A stretch of DNA of 64,000 nt, taken from positions 2,046,001-2,110,000 of the forward strand of contig NZ_JAVLVU010000001.1 in NCBI RefSeq assembly GCF_031951985.1, given 5' to 3'. The translations under genes were made by a program, and so were the position numbers. The stretch is from Mucilaginibacter terrae (GTDB taxonomy: Bacteria; Bacteroidota; Bacteroidia; Sphingobacteriales; Sphingobacteriaceae). A model generated the notes under the pieces. It was not told where the DNA came from. It saw only the letters and a program-made list of their open reading frames with translations, and did no database searches. Numbering within the stretch: the stretch's first letter is position 1; each line of letters begins with the position of its first letter. Of this stretch, positions 53,343 through 61,785 are shown piece after piece.

Positions 53343-55604
53343 ATGGATTTCAAAATGTTAGGCCCATCTCAAAGCGTTCAGCAAAAAAGCAATAAACTTA
53401 TTATTAAAACTGCCGAAGCCGAAGCGCATATAACCATATATAGCCCTTCGGTTATCAGGGTAAACATTACCCGCCAGCCTGCTGGGGCAGACGAATCTTT
53501 TGCGGTTATCAGAGAGCCTTTGGCTCAAATAGCTTACGAAGAAACGGCAGAAGAGATTATTGTAAAAACATCGGCGCTTACGTTGCGCATCAGCAAATCG
53601 CCTTTGCGTTTTGCATTTTACACCCCGGGGGGCGAGCTTTTGAGTAAAGACGACGACCGCTTTGGAACCAATTGGCAAAATAGCCGGGTTACCAATTACC
53701 GCGAGTTGCAGGCCGATGAAAAATTCATCGGTTTGGGCGAAAAGGTAGGCAACCTGAACCGCCGTGCCAGCTCGTTTACCAACTGGAACACCGATGCATC
53801 AGACCATACTCCTAAAACCGACCCGCTGTACGAAACTTTCCCGTTCTTCATCGGCATACACGGCGCGGTTACTTACGGCTTCTTTTTAGATAATACACAT
53901 AAAAGTTATTTCGATTTCGGTGCCTCGTGCGATGACCAGTTTATTTGGCTGGGTGCCGAGGATGGCGACCTGAACTATTATTTCTTCGGCGCCCAAACCG
54001 TGGGCAGAATTTTAGAAGACTATACCTGGCTAACCGGCCGCATGGAAATGCCGCCACTTTGGAGCCTGGGATACCAGCAGTGCCGCTGGAGTTATATGAC
54101 TGCCCAGGAAGTATTGGATGTTGCATCAAAATTCCGTGAGCACAATGTACCTGCCGATGTAATGTATTGCGATATAGATTACATGGAAGGCTTTAAAATA
54201 TTCACCTGGAATAACGAAACCTTCCCCGACCCAAAAGCATTTATTGATAAGCTGAAGGCCATGAACTTTAAGCTGGTAACTATTGTAGACCCCGGTATTA
54301 AGGTTGAAGAAGGCTACCAGCAATATGACGAGGGTGTGGAGCGTGGTTACTTTGCCACCTACCCCAACGGCGAAAACTATATTGGCGAGGTTTGGCCGGG
54401 TCGTTGTCACTTCCCCGACTTCTTCCGCGAGGATGTACGCGAATGGTGGGGCGCCGCCTTTACCGCACTAACCGAACCCGGTGTTGAAGGTTTTTGGAAC
54501 GACATGAACGAACCTGCCGTTTGGAACCAGAACATGCCCTGGATAGTAAAATTTGGCGACAAGTTTATGCCCGAGGTACGTAATGTATACGGCATGCAAA
54601 TGGCCCGCGCCACTTATGATGGCACCCGCAAAATACTGGGCAACAAACGCCCATTCGTGTTGACTCGTGCAGCTTATTCGGGCACACAACGCTACTCGGC
54701 GGTATGGACGGGCGATAATACTGCAACCGACGAACATTTATTGTTGGGAGCACGTTTAGTGAACAGCTTAGGCGTAAGCGGCATGGCCTATGTAGGCGTT
54801 GATATTGGCGGCTTTAGCGGCAACCCTACCCCCGAAATGATGGTACGCTGGAATAACTTAGGTATTTACACTCCTATGTATCGCAACCACTCCATTAAAG
54901 ATTCGGACTACCGCGAGCCATGGCAGTACGGGGAGGAAAATCTCGGCCTCATCCGCAAATTTATTGAAGACCGTTATCGTTTACTGCCTTATCTGTACTC
55001 TGCATTTTATCAAACCACACAAACCGGCCTACCTGTTTGCCGCACACTGGCCATTGATTATACCCACGATAAAGCGGTTTACTATGAAGACTATCAAAAT
55101 CAATTCCTGTTTGGCGATGGCTTACTGGTAGCCCCGGTTATCAGCACCGCGCTAACCGCCAAAGTATATCTCCCCTGCGGCGATTGGTACCGATTAAGTA
55201 CGGGTGAAAAATTTGAAGGCGGCAAAGAATATGAAGTAGACGCCCCCCTGCATGACATGCCGGTATTTGCCAAAGCAGGAGCTATCATTCCTCAGCAAAA
55301 CGTAATTCAAAGCACGCAAGATGCCGGCGATGGTATTTTAGAGATTCACGTTTGGAACAGTACCGAACCATCAACCTTTGTTTATTACGAAGATGATGGC
55401 GATACCTACAACTATGAGCAGGGCACTTACCACAAACGTAACATTACTTTTACCCCGGCTTCAAAAACGGTTACATTATCGTCTGTTGAAGGAGGTTATA
55501 CTTCTAAGTATACTCAAATACAAGTGGTATTGAAAGGATTTGAAGAGGTTATGAAGATTGATATGGTGGATAATGCGAATGACGAAATAGTTATTGAATG
55601 GTAA
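53343..55604 (+). CDS. GH31 family alpha-glucosidase
   Basis: GH31 enzymes cleave alpha-linked glucose or xylose with retention. The 753-residue product begins with an N-terminal beta-sandwich domain, then the (beta/alpha)8 barrel with MPPLWSLGYQQCRWSYMT near 236, nucleophile D387 in GFWNDMNEPAVW and acid/base D458 in WTGDNTATDEHL, and ends with C-terminal beta domains (GDGLLVAP, AGAIIPQQ, YYEDDGDTYNY). There is no signal peptide, so it acts in the cytoplasm on imported oligosaccharides. The WNDMNEPAVW form is typical of alpha-glucosidases. It diverges from gntR, and the shared operator may control it too. A Shine-Dalgarno is lacking. Confidence 0.93.
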   Translation: MDFKMLGPSQSVQQKSNKLIIKTAEAEAHITIYSPSVIRVNITRQPAGADESFAVIREPLAQIAYEETAEEIIVKTSALTLRISKSPLRFAFYTPGGELLSKDDDRFGTNWQNSRVTNYRELQADEKFIGLGEKVGNLNRRASSFTNWNTDASDHTPKTDPLYETFPFFIGIHGAVTYGFFLDNTHKSYFDFGASCDDQFIWLGAEDGDLNYYFFGAQTVGRILEDYTWLTGRMEMPPLWSLGYQQCRWSYMTAQEVLDVASKFREHNVPADVMYCDIDYMEGFKIFTWNNETFPDPKAFIDKLKAMNFKLVTIVDPGIKVEEGYQQYDEGVERGYFATYPNGENYIGEVWPGRCHFPDFFREDVREWWGAAFTALTEPGVEGFWNDMNEPAVWNQNMPWIVKFGDKFMPEVRNVYGMQMARATYDGTRKILGNKRPFVLTRAAYSGTQRYSAVWTGDNTATDEHLLLGARLVNSLGVSGMAYVGVDIGGFSGNPTPEMMVRWNNLGIYTPMYRNHSIKDSDYREPWQYGEENLGLIRKFIEDRYRLLPYLYSAFYQTTQTGLPVCRTLAIDYTHDKAVYYEDYQNQFLFGDGLLVAPVISTALTAKVYLPCGDWYRLSTGEKFEGGKEYEVDAPLHDMPVFAKAGAIIPQQNVIQSTQDAGDGILEIHVWNSTEPSTFVYYEDDGDTYNYEQGTYHKRNITFTPASKTVTLSSVEGGYTSKYTQIQVVLKGFEEVMKIDMVDNANDEIVIEW

Positions 55605-55633
55605 TCATTCAATAACTATTCGAACAAAAGAAT

Positions 55634-56161
55634 TTAGTACTCCGCCAAAACCACAACTTTATCGGCTAAAGGTGCTATTTTTTTACGTCCATCTAAAAAG
55701 CCTAAGGCTACAATAAAGCTGAAGCCAGCTATCATGCCACCCATTTCGGTAACCAGTTTGGCCGCTGCGGTTACGGTGCCGCCGGTGGCCAGCAGGTCGT
55801 CGTGTATTAAAATGTGCTGACCGGGTTTAAAGGCATCGGTATGCACTTCAATTTTAGCCGAACCATATTCCAGATCATATTCCATTTGCTTTACGGTGTA
55901 GGGTAGCTTACCTGCTTTACGTATAGGTACGAACGGCACACCCAGTTTACCGGCCAATTGCAATCCAAATAAAAAGCCCCGGCTTTCGATACCGGCAACC
56001 GCATCAATTTTGGCGTTTTGAAAATGCGCAGCAAACGCATTCACAATGCTTTCGCACAAAATAGGATCTTTAAGTATGGGGGTAATATCTTTAAAGGTGA
56101 TACCGGGTTTCGGGAAATCGGGAATATCGCGTATGGCTGATTTAATTTGCTGCTCGATCAT
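55634..56161 (-). CDS. apt: Adenine phosphoribosyltransferase
   Basis: Apt salvages adenine to AMP with PRPP. The 175 residues show the N-terminal IKSAIRDIPDFPKPGITFKDITPIL segment, the hood region AGIESRGFLFG near 58-68, and the PRPP-binding motif ILIHDDLLATGGT near 115-128. Length and motifs match the standard bacterial enzyme. It converges on the GH31 gene with a 29-base gap and diverges from glyS across a repeat-filled region. Confidence 0.96.
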   Translation of the reverse strand: MIEQQIKSAIRDIPDFPKPGITFKDITPILKDPILCESIVNAFAAHFQNAKIDAVAGIESRGFLFGLQLAGKLGVPFVPIRKAGKLPYTVKQMEYDLEYGSAKIEVHTDAFKPGQHILIHDDLLATGGTVTAAAKLVTEMGGMIAGFSFIVALGFLDGRKKIAPLADKVVVLAEY

Positions 56162-56180
56162 GGGACGTAAAGATAGGTGA

Positions 56181-56426
56181 AATGTGCAGATGTGCGAATA
56201 TGCAGATGTGCAAATATTTAGCTCTTCCCGTCATGCCGAATTTATTTCGGCAACTCATCATATAGGCTAACCTTTCGCACGTCGTATAGATTATTTGGCA
56301 TGTGGGGTGCTGAAATAAGTTCAGCATGACGATTAAATTTGTTTAATTCTGTGGTTTTGATGCATTCTTAAAATTCATGTTCAAAAACCATCTGCACATT
56401 TTCACATCTGCATATCCGCACATCTT
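56181..56426. repeat. Inverted repeat of GCAGATGTGC/GCACATCTGC units, with another element inside
   Basis: The left arm (56181-56215) is made of GTGCAGATGTGCGAATATG-type units; the right arm (56388-56426) of CCATCTGCACATTTTCAC and CATCTGCATATCCGC. The arms pair over about 35 bases. Between them lies a separate palindromic element (56229-56331). A similar GCACAT repeat occurs at 61584-61733. Confidence 0.7.
56229..56331. repeat. Palindromic repeat CGTCATGCCGAA...TTCAGCATGACG
   Basis: The arms CGTCATGCCGAATTTATTTC and GAAATAAGTTCAGCATGACG are almost exact reverse complements around about 60 bases. It is related in its ends to the TGTCAT repeats at 589, 57963 and 59856. Confidence 0.75.
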
Positions 56427-56445
56427 CTACACATCAAAAAAATTC

Positions 56446-56453
56446 TATCTTTG
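56446..56453 (+). promoter_or_regulatory. -7 element directly before glyS
   Basis: TATCTTTG matches TAnnTTTG and ends seven bases before the glyS ATG, so the transcript would have almost no leader. Confidence 0.5.
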
Positions 56454-56460
56454 ACGCGCT

Positions 56461-57942
56461 ATGAGTAAAAATACCGACGAACTGTTTAAAAATGTGATTG
56501 CCCATGCCAAGGAGTATGGTTTTGTATTTCAGTCAAGTGAAATTTACGACGGACTAAGCGCCGTATACGATTACGGCCAAAATGGTGCCGAACTGAAGAA
56601 CAACATCAAAGCCTACTGGTGGAAAAGTATGGTGCAGTTGAACGATAACATCGTAGGTATTGACTCGGCCATATTTATGCATCCTAAAATATGGAAAGCA
56701 AGCGGTCACGTTGATGGTTTCAGCGACCCGATGATCGACAACAAGGATTCGAAAAAACGCTACCGTGCCGACCAGTTACTGGAAGACCGCATAGCTAAAT
56801 ATGATAAAGACGGCAAAACTGATAAGGCAGAGCAATTGCAACTGGAGTTGGATAAAGCCCTTAATGCCGACGATTTACCACGCCTGCGCGACCTCATTGT
56901 TGAGCATGAAATTGCATGCCCGATAAGCGGCACCCGCAATTGGACCGAAGTACGCCAGTTTAACCTCATGTTCAGCACCCAAATGGGAGCCGTGGCCGAT
57001 GATGCCGACACCATTTACCTGCGCCCCGAAACAGCACAAGGTATTTTTGTGAACTACCTTAACGTGCAAAAAACCGGCCGTATGAAAATTCCGTTCGGTA
57101 TTGCGCAAATTGGTAAGGCTTTTCGTAACGAGGTTATTGCCCGCCAGTTCATCATCCGCATGCGCGAGTTCGAGCAAATGGAGATGCAATTCTTCGTACG
57201 CCCCGGCACGCAAAAAGAGTGGTTTGATAAATGGAAAGAAGCCCGTTTAAAATGGCACCTGGCTTTGGGTACACCAGCCGAAAAATACCGTTACCACGAA
57301 CACGTTAAGCTGGCGCATTATGCTGATGCCGCTTATGATATTGAGTTTGAATTCCCGTTCGGCTTTAAAGAAGTGGAAGGTATACACAGCCGTACCGATT
57401 TTGATTTGAGCCAGCACCAGCAGTTCTCAGGTAAAAAAATGCAGTATTTTGACCCTGAGGTTGACCCGGAAACCAACAAACCTTATGGTAACTACGTGCC
57501 TTACGTTATCGAAACTTCGATAGGGTTGGACCGTATGTTCCTGCTCACCATGATCAACGCTTACGAGGAAGAAGACCTGAGCACCGAAGAAAAACAAGAC
57601 AGCCGTACAGTTTTACGCCTGCACCCTTGTTTGGCACCGGTAAAAGCCGCTATTTTCCCGCTTACCAAAAAAGATGGTTTGCCCGAAAAAGCCCGTGAAA
57701 TTATGGACAGCCTTAAACTCGACTTCAACATGCAGTATGAGGAGAAAGACGCCATTGGCAAACGCTACCGCCGACAGGATGCCATTGGTACACCGTTCTG
57801 TATAACGGTTGACCACCAAACGCTGGAAGACAATACCGTAACCATACGCCACCGCGACAGCATGGAGCAGGAACGCGTACCTGCCGATCAATTAGAAAAG
57901 ATAATTGGTGACTTGGTAAGCTGGAAAAACGTATTGAGATAA
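56461..57942 (+). CDS. glyS: Glycyl-tRNA synthetase (single-chain type)
   Basis: The enzyme charges tRNA-Gly; the one carried in this window has anticodon TCC. The 493 residues are the homodimeric class II form (eukaryote/archaea-like) rather than the alpha2beta2 form: YDYGQNGAELKNNIKAYWW near 37, motif 2 region FGIAQIGKAFRNEVIARQFIIRMREFEQMEMQFF near 215-250, motif 3 IETSIGLDRMFLL near 352, and an anticodon-binding domain from about 385. The ATG at 56461 comes seven bases after a promoter-like box. Confidence 0.97.
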   Translation: MSKNTDELFKNVIAHAKEYGFVFQSSEIYDGLSAVYDYGQNGAELKNNIKAYWWKSMVQLNDNIVGIDSAIFMHPKIWKASGHVDGFSDPMIDNKDSKKRYRADQLLEDRIAKYDKDGKTDKAEQLQLELDKALNADDLPRLRDLIVEHEIACPISGTRNWTEVRQFNLMFSTQMGAVADDADTIYLRPETAQGIFVNYLNVQKTGRMKIPFGIAQIGKAFRNEVIARQFIIRMREFEQMEMQFFVRPGTQKEWFDKWKEARLKWHLALGTPAEKYRYHEHVKLAHYADAAYDIEFEFPFGFKEVEGIHSRTDFDLSQHQQFSGKKMQYFDPEVDPETNKPYGNYVPYVIETSIGLDRMFLLTMINAYEEEDLSTEEKQDSRTVLRLHPCLAPVKAAIFPLTKKDGLPEKAREIMDSLKLDFNMQYEEKDAIGKRYRRQDAIGTPFCITVDHQTLEDNTVTIRHRDSMEQERVPADQLEKIIGDLVSWKNVLR

Positions 57943-57962
57943 AATTGCCGATATTATAAAAT

Positions 57963-57990
57963 CGTCATTGCGAGGTACGAAGTAATGACG
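57963..57990. repeat. Short copy of the TCATTGCGAGG repeat
   Basis: CGTCATTGCGAGG...AATGACG forms a short palindrome with the same ends as the longer element at 59856-59944; the middle appears deleted. Confidence 0.6.
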
Positions 57991-57998
57991 TGATAATT

Positions 57999-58027
57999 AA
58001 AAGCTGCCCTAAACAGGCAGCTTTTCT
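57999..58027 (+). terminator. Terminator after glyS
   Basis: AAAAGCTGCC / CTAAACA / GGCAGCTTTT followed by CTTTTTT is a strong rho-independent terminator about 55 bases after the glyS stop. Confidence 0.88.
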
Positions 58028-58091
58028 TTTTTACCAACCTCAAACATTAACCTGCATTTTTGCTTATTGCTAATAGTATTTACCACTCAAC

Positions 58092-59204
58092 ATGCAAACC
58101 AAACAGTACCCATTTTATCTTCAGGCTACCGTTGTTCTTTTCGGACTAATTTTAGTTGTTTACGTAATGAACAGCCTGGCCGATATATTGGTACCACTGG
58201 CTTTTGCAGCTTTTATAGCCATACTGCTTAACCGTTTGTGTAACAGACTAATCAGGGCAAAAGTTCCGCAAATACCGGCTATCATCATATCCATGTTTAT
58301 TGCAGTAATTGTTATTGCCGGTTTGTTTTATTTCCTGTCATCGCAAATAATATCTTTTGGAGATACGCTGCCCACGCTAAAAGCCAAGTTTGCACACATT
58401 ACCGCCGATCTTAAAGTCTGGATATTTCAGCACTTCGGCATCGATACGCATAAACAGGTGCAGTTTATAAACGGTGCCATGAAGAGCAGTAAATCATTGG
58501 TTGGTAAAACACTCAATACCGTGTTGGGCACGTTAAGTATCATCTTCCTGATACCGGTTTATGTATTTTTGATGCTGTTGTATAAAACGCTGATCGTAAA
58601 CTTTCTATTCGAAGTATTCTCCGAAGAAAATTCGGCACAGGTGGCCGAGATATTACAGGAAACCAAAGCGGCCATACAAAGCTATATTATTGGCCTCCTT
58701 ACCGAAACTTTAGTAGTGGCCATCATGAACTCAGTAGCCTTATTGCTTTTGGATGTTCCTTATGCAATACTCATTGGTGTAATTGGCGCCTTACTAAACC
58801 TGCTGCCTTATATTGGAGGTTTGGTTGCCATTGCATTGCCTGTATTAATGGCTACTGTTACGCACGATGGTTACGGTACGCAGTTGGGTGTTATTGCCGC
58901 TTACCTGTTTATACAGTTTATTGATAATAATATATTGGTGCCTCGCATCGTATCATCTAAAGTGCAAATCAATGCACTCATATCTATCGTAGTTGTTTTG
59001 TTAGGAAATTCATTATGGGGGTTATCGGGTATGTTTTTATCTATACCATTTATAGCCGTACTTAAAATCATATTTGACCGTATTGATGATTTGAAACCAT
59101 GGGGCAAACTACTGGGTGATAATATACCCACCCGCAGTAAGGCACACATATGGCAACTACGTCGTAGCAATGCCCCGGCTCAAAACGACACTCCTACTTC
59201 TTAA
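58092..59204 (+). CDS. AI-2E family transporter (YdiK/TqsA-like)
   Basis: The 370-residue membrane protein has seven to eight predicted spans with the AI-2E family arrangement: two pairs at the N-terminus, a long soluble loop (about 95-135), a YIIGLLTETLVVAIMNSVALLLL span near 197, and the LLPYIGGLVAIALPVL segment near 237 with the family PxIG(G/P) motif. Members include autoinducer-2 exporters, sodium/proton antiporters and unknown carriers; the substrate here is open. The 3' end overlaps the convergent DUF4230 gene by 11 bases. Confidence 0.85.
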   Translation: MQTKQYPFYLQATVVLFGLILVVYVMNSLADILVPLAFAAFIAILLNRLCNRLIRAKVPQIPAIIISMFIAVIVIAGLFYFLSSQIISFGDTLPTLKAKFAHITADLKVWIFQHFGIDTHKQVQFINGAMKSSKSLVGKTLNTVLGTLSIIFLIPVYVFLMLLYKTLIVNFLFEVFSEENSAQVAEILQETKAAIQSYIIGLLTETLVVAIMNSVALLLLDVPYAILIGVIGALLNLLPYIGGLVAIALPVLMATVTHDGYGTQLGVIAAYLFIQFIDNNILVPRIVSSKVQINALISIVVVLLGNSLWGLSGMFLSIPFIAVLKIIFDRIDDLKPWGKLLGDNIPTRSKAHIWQLRRSNAPAQNDTPTS

Positions 59205-59781
59205 ATTTAAGTACAACTGTTTTGCCCGATATTCCCTCTAACAAGGGCTTGAATATAATCTGCGCATTTTGACGTGCCATACCGGTTATATTTTGCTGCC
59301 TCGCATTATCCAGTAAGCGTTTTTCGGCCAGCTTGTAAATATCTTCAACCATGGTTTTGGTGGTGCTTGGTAGTATTACGCCGCTTACATCATATACTTT
59401 TGAGCGTTGATGATCGAGCTTCGCATAGCAAATTTCTGGCTGGGGCAGGGTTACAGTAACCACGCTGTCGCCATTGCTGCGAGTAATGCTTTGTTTGGTC
59501 ACCTTAGTTAGATCGATACAAGCAGTTACTTCGCCAACTGCTACAAATAAAACTCGTTCATCCGGTAAAAGGGTATGTATCTGCTTTTTCTCCAGTACAT
59601 CTTTCATGCTGTATTTTACCAGTTCGAGCTTGCCCATGGCCGTTATTTTTTCAACCATCACATCCTCCTTAACTTCGGTACGAACGGTGCTGAACTGGTG
59701 CTTCATGTAAAAGAACAGGAATATGAGGAAACCTGTAATAACCAAAACGAAGAGTAAGGTGAGCGATAAACGTCGGCGCAT
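59194..59781 (-). CDS. DUF4230 membrane-anchored protein
   Basis: The 195 residues start with a short basic segment and one transmembrane span (about 6-26), then a periplasmic or external DUF4230 domain with VMVEKITAMGKLELVKYSMKDVLE near 43-66, VAVGEVTACIDLTKV near 86 and VVTVTLPQPEI near 108. The family's function is unknown. It converges on the AI-2E-type transporter with an 11-base overlap and lies behind the OsmC gene across a terminator and a repeat. Confidence 0.85.
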   Translation of the reverse strand: MRRRLSLTLLFVLVITGFLIFLFFYMKHQFSTVRTEVKEDVMVEKITAMGKLELVKYSMKDVLEKKQIHTLLPDERVLFVAVGEVTACIDLTKVTKQSITRSNGDSVVTVTLPQPEICYAKLDHQRSKVYDVSGVILPSTTKTMVEDIYKLAEKRLLDNARQQNITGMARQNAQIIFKPLLEGISGKTVVLKFKK

Positions 59782-59809
59782 ATTTTAATTTATATCTGCA
59801 TTAAACAAC

Positions 59810-59837
59810 AAAGAGCAGACGTTATTGTCTGCTCTTT
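59810..59837 (-). terminator. Hairpin terminator between OsmC and DUF4230 genes
   Basis: The perfect 11-bp stem AAAGAGCAGAC / GTCTGCTCTTT with a 6-base loop is followed on the minus strand by GTTGTTTAA. It probably ends the OsmC transcript after the repeat at 59856-59944. Confidence 0.7.
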
Positions 59838-59855
59838 GAAAATATTACAAAATCT

Positions 59856-59944
59856 TGTCATTGCGAGGAGCGACAGCGACGTGACAGTTTTATCGCGTTC
59901 ATTACTAAGCGCTAAGAGATTGCCACGCTACGCTCGCAATGACA
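59856..59944. repeat. Palindromic repeat TTGTCATTGCGAG...CTCGCAATGACA
   Basis: The outer arms TGTCATTGCGAGGAGCG and CGCTACGCTCGCAATGACA are nearly perfect reverse complements around about 50 bases, downstream of the OsmC gene. Short and related copies are at 57963 and 589. Confidence 0.8.
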
Positions 59945-59966
59945 CATGTGTATTATTACTATTTTA

Positions 59967-60395
59967 TTACGCCTCTACGCCGTAAATAACGTTCAACGTA
60001 AACGGAACGCTTAATGCTTTAGAGATGATACAATTTTTCTTAGCATCCTCGGCTATGGCTTTAAACTGATCTTCAGATACGCCGTCGATAGCGGTAGCTT
60101 TAATTTCGAGGTGTATACCTGTTACTGCAAGGTTAGCCATATCAAGGTCTAAAACTGCGGCGGTATCTAAATTGCCGGGGGTAACACCTTGTTGAGTTAA
60201 AGCAGCGCTTACCGCCATAGTAAAGCAGCCAGCGTGTGCAGCGGCTAATAATTCTTCGGGGTTGGTACCCACGCCCGACTCAAAACGTGTTTTAAACGAG
60301 TATTGAGTTTGGTTTAAAGTAGTGCTTTGGGTAGTTAATTGGCCCGAGCCGTCTTTTAATGTTCCGTTCCAGTGTGCGGTTGCTGTACGTTTCAT
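59967..60395 (-). CDS. OsmC family peroxidase
   Basis: OsmC/Ohr proteins reduce organic hydroperoxides with two cysteines. The 142 residues have the OsmC start ([18 protein letters not shown]), [28 protein letters not shown] with the peroxidatic Cys near 57, and [14 protein letters not shown] with the resolving Cys near 122. The Glu in NPEEL and the spacing identify OsmC rather than Ohr. It lies 56 bases behind the Old Yellow Enzyme gene, forming a likely oxidative-stress pair. Confidence 0.92.
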   Translation of the reverse strand: MKRTATAHWNGTLKDGSGQLTTQSTTLNQTQYSFKTRFESGVGTNPEELLAAAHAGCFTMAVSAALTQQGVTPGNLDTAAVLDLDMANLAVTGIHLEIKATAIDGVSEDQFKAIAEDAKKNCIISKALSVPFTLNVIYGVEA

Positions 60396-60451
60396 AGTTT
60401 TTTGTGGATTGATTATTAAGGTTAAAAATTAGTTCTTGCTTTCAATTAAGT

Positions 60452-61522
60452 TTAACGCCATTGGGCGCGTTCGTATTGTGCAGGCCACTCAATTTGGTGC
60501 CCTAACTCATGTGCTGCACGCAAGGCAAAATGCGGATCGCGCAGCATTTCGCGGGCCATCAACACCAGGTCGGCCTGGCCTGTTTCTATAATTTCGTTGG
60601 CTTGTGCCGGTGTGGTAATTAACCCCACCGCGCCGGTTAATATCCCGGTTTGTGCTTTGATCTTCTCTGCAAATTCAACCTGGTAGCCCGGTTTATTAGG
60701 TATAACTGCTTTAGGTACGTTTCCTCCCGAAGAGCAGTCAACCAAATCTACACCTTTTTCTTTTAAAACCGCAGCCAGTTTTACCGAATCTTCAATGGTC
60801 CAGCCACCCTCGGTCCAGTCGGTTGATGATATGCGCACAAACAGCGGATACTCCTGCGGCCAAACCTCGCGCACGGTTTCGGTAACTTCTACCAATAAGC
60901 GTATACGGTTTTCAAACGAGCCACCATATTCATCAGTACGCTGGTTACTCAACGTTGAATAAAACTGGTGCAGCAAATAGCCGTGCGCACCGTGTACTTC
61001 GGCCACTTTAAAACCGGCTTTAAGCGCACGTTCGGCAGCTGATTTAAAATCGGACTTAACTTTTTCAATACCGGCTTTGTCTAACTCCAGCGGAGCTTCT
61101 TCACCATCGGTAAACGCTAAAGCACTGGGCCCATAAGTTACCCATCCGTTTTCATGGGTGGATGGAAATTGTTTGCCACCCAGCCAGGGTTTATCATGGC
61201 TGGCTTTACGCCCGGCGTGCGCTAACTGAATACCGGCAACTGCGCCTTGTGCTTCTATAAAAGAAGTTATTTGTTTGAGGCGTTCGATATGCTCATCTTT
61301 CCATATTCCTAAATCCGAATAAGTAATGCGCCCCTCGGGCGATACGGCAGCGGCTTCGGTAATAATTAAACCTGCGCCGCCCGTGGCAAATGCACCAAGG
61401 TGAACCAGGTGCCAGTCGTTGGCAAACCCATCGGTACAGCTATACTCGCACATGGGCGATACCGCTACACGGTTTTTAAACGTAGTGCCCTTAATAGTTA
61501 AGGGCGAAAATAAATTAGTCAT
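60452..61522 (-). CDS. NADH:flavin oxidoreductase, Old Yellow Enzyme family (YqjM-like)
   Basis: The enzyme reduces activated alkenes with NAD(P)H through FMN. In its 356 residues the FMN/substrate motifs are NRVAVSPMCEYSC (near 17-29, with the YqjM-type Cys26), GIQLAHAGRKAS near 96-107, EVHGAHGYLLHQFYSTLSNQRTDEYGGSFENR near 165-195, and a C-terminal ADLVLMAREMLRDPHFAL. The residues mark the thermostable/YqjM class rather than the classical yeast-like one. It precedes the OsmC gene on the same strand. Confidence 0.93.
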   Translation of the reverse strand: MTNLFSPLTIKGTTFKNRVAVSPMCEYSCTDGFANDWHLVHLGAFATGGAGLIITEAAAVSPEGRITYSDLGIWKDEHIERLKQITSFIEAQGAVAGIQLAHAGRKASHDKPWLGGKQFPSTHENGWVTYGPSALAFTDGEEAPLELDKAGIEKVKSDFKSAAERALKAGFKVAEVHGAHGYLLHQFYSTLSNQRTDEYGGSFENRIRLLVEVTETVREVWPQEYPLFVRISSTDWTEGGWTIEDSVKLAAVLKEKGVDLVDCSSGGNVPKAVIPNKPGYQVEFAEKIKAQTGILTGAVGLITTPAQANEIIETGQADLVLMAREMLRDPHFALRAAHELGHQIEWPAQYERAQWR

Positions 61523-61583
61523 TTGTTCGATAGATATTACTCAAACTTACAGCACAAACAGCAATAACCTGTAACCGGTTTGT

Positions 61584-61733
61584 AAAGATGTGTAGTGATG
61601 TGCCGGTGAATAAAAGATATGCAAATGTGTGTATGCGCAAATGTTATTTGAGCCAGATTATAATTATTGAATAAAATATGGATTTGCACATTTACGCATT
61701 CGCACATCTGCACATATTCCCATCTGCACATCA
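61584..61733. repeat. Long inverted repeat of GCACAT/ATGTGC units
   Basis: The left half (61584-61642) carries GATGTGTAGTGATGTGCCGG and ATGCAAATGTGTGTATGCGC, the right half (61683-61733) TTTGCACATTTACGCATTCG, CACATCTGCACAT and CATCTGCACATC. It fills the gap between the divergent Old Yellow Enzyme and antiporter genes and resembles the outer element at 56181-56426. Confidence 0.65.
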
Positions 61734-61785
61734 ATTCACAACAATTTACATGAAAATGCTATATTGCTTTAAACGATTTTAGCTT

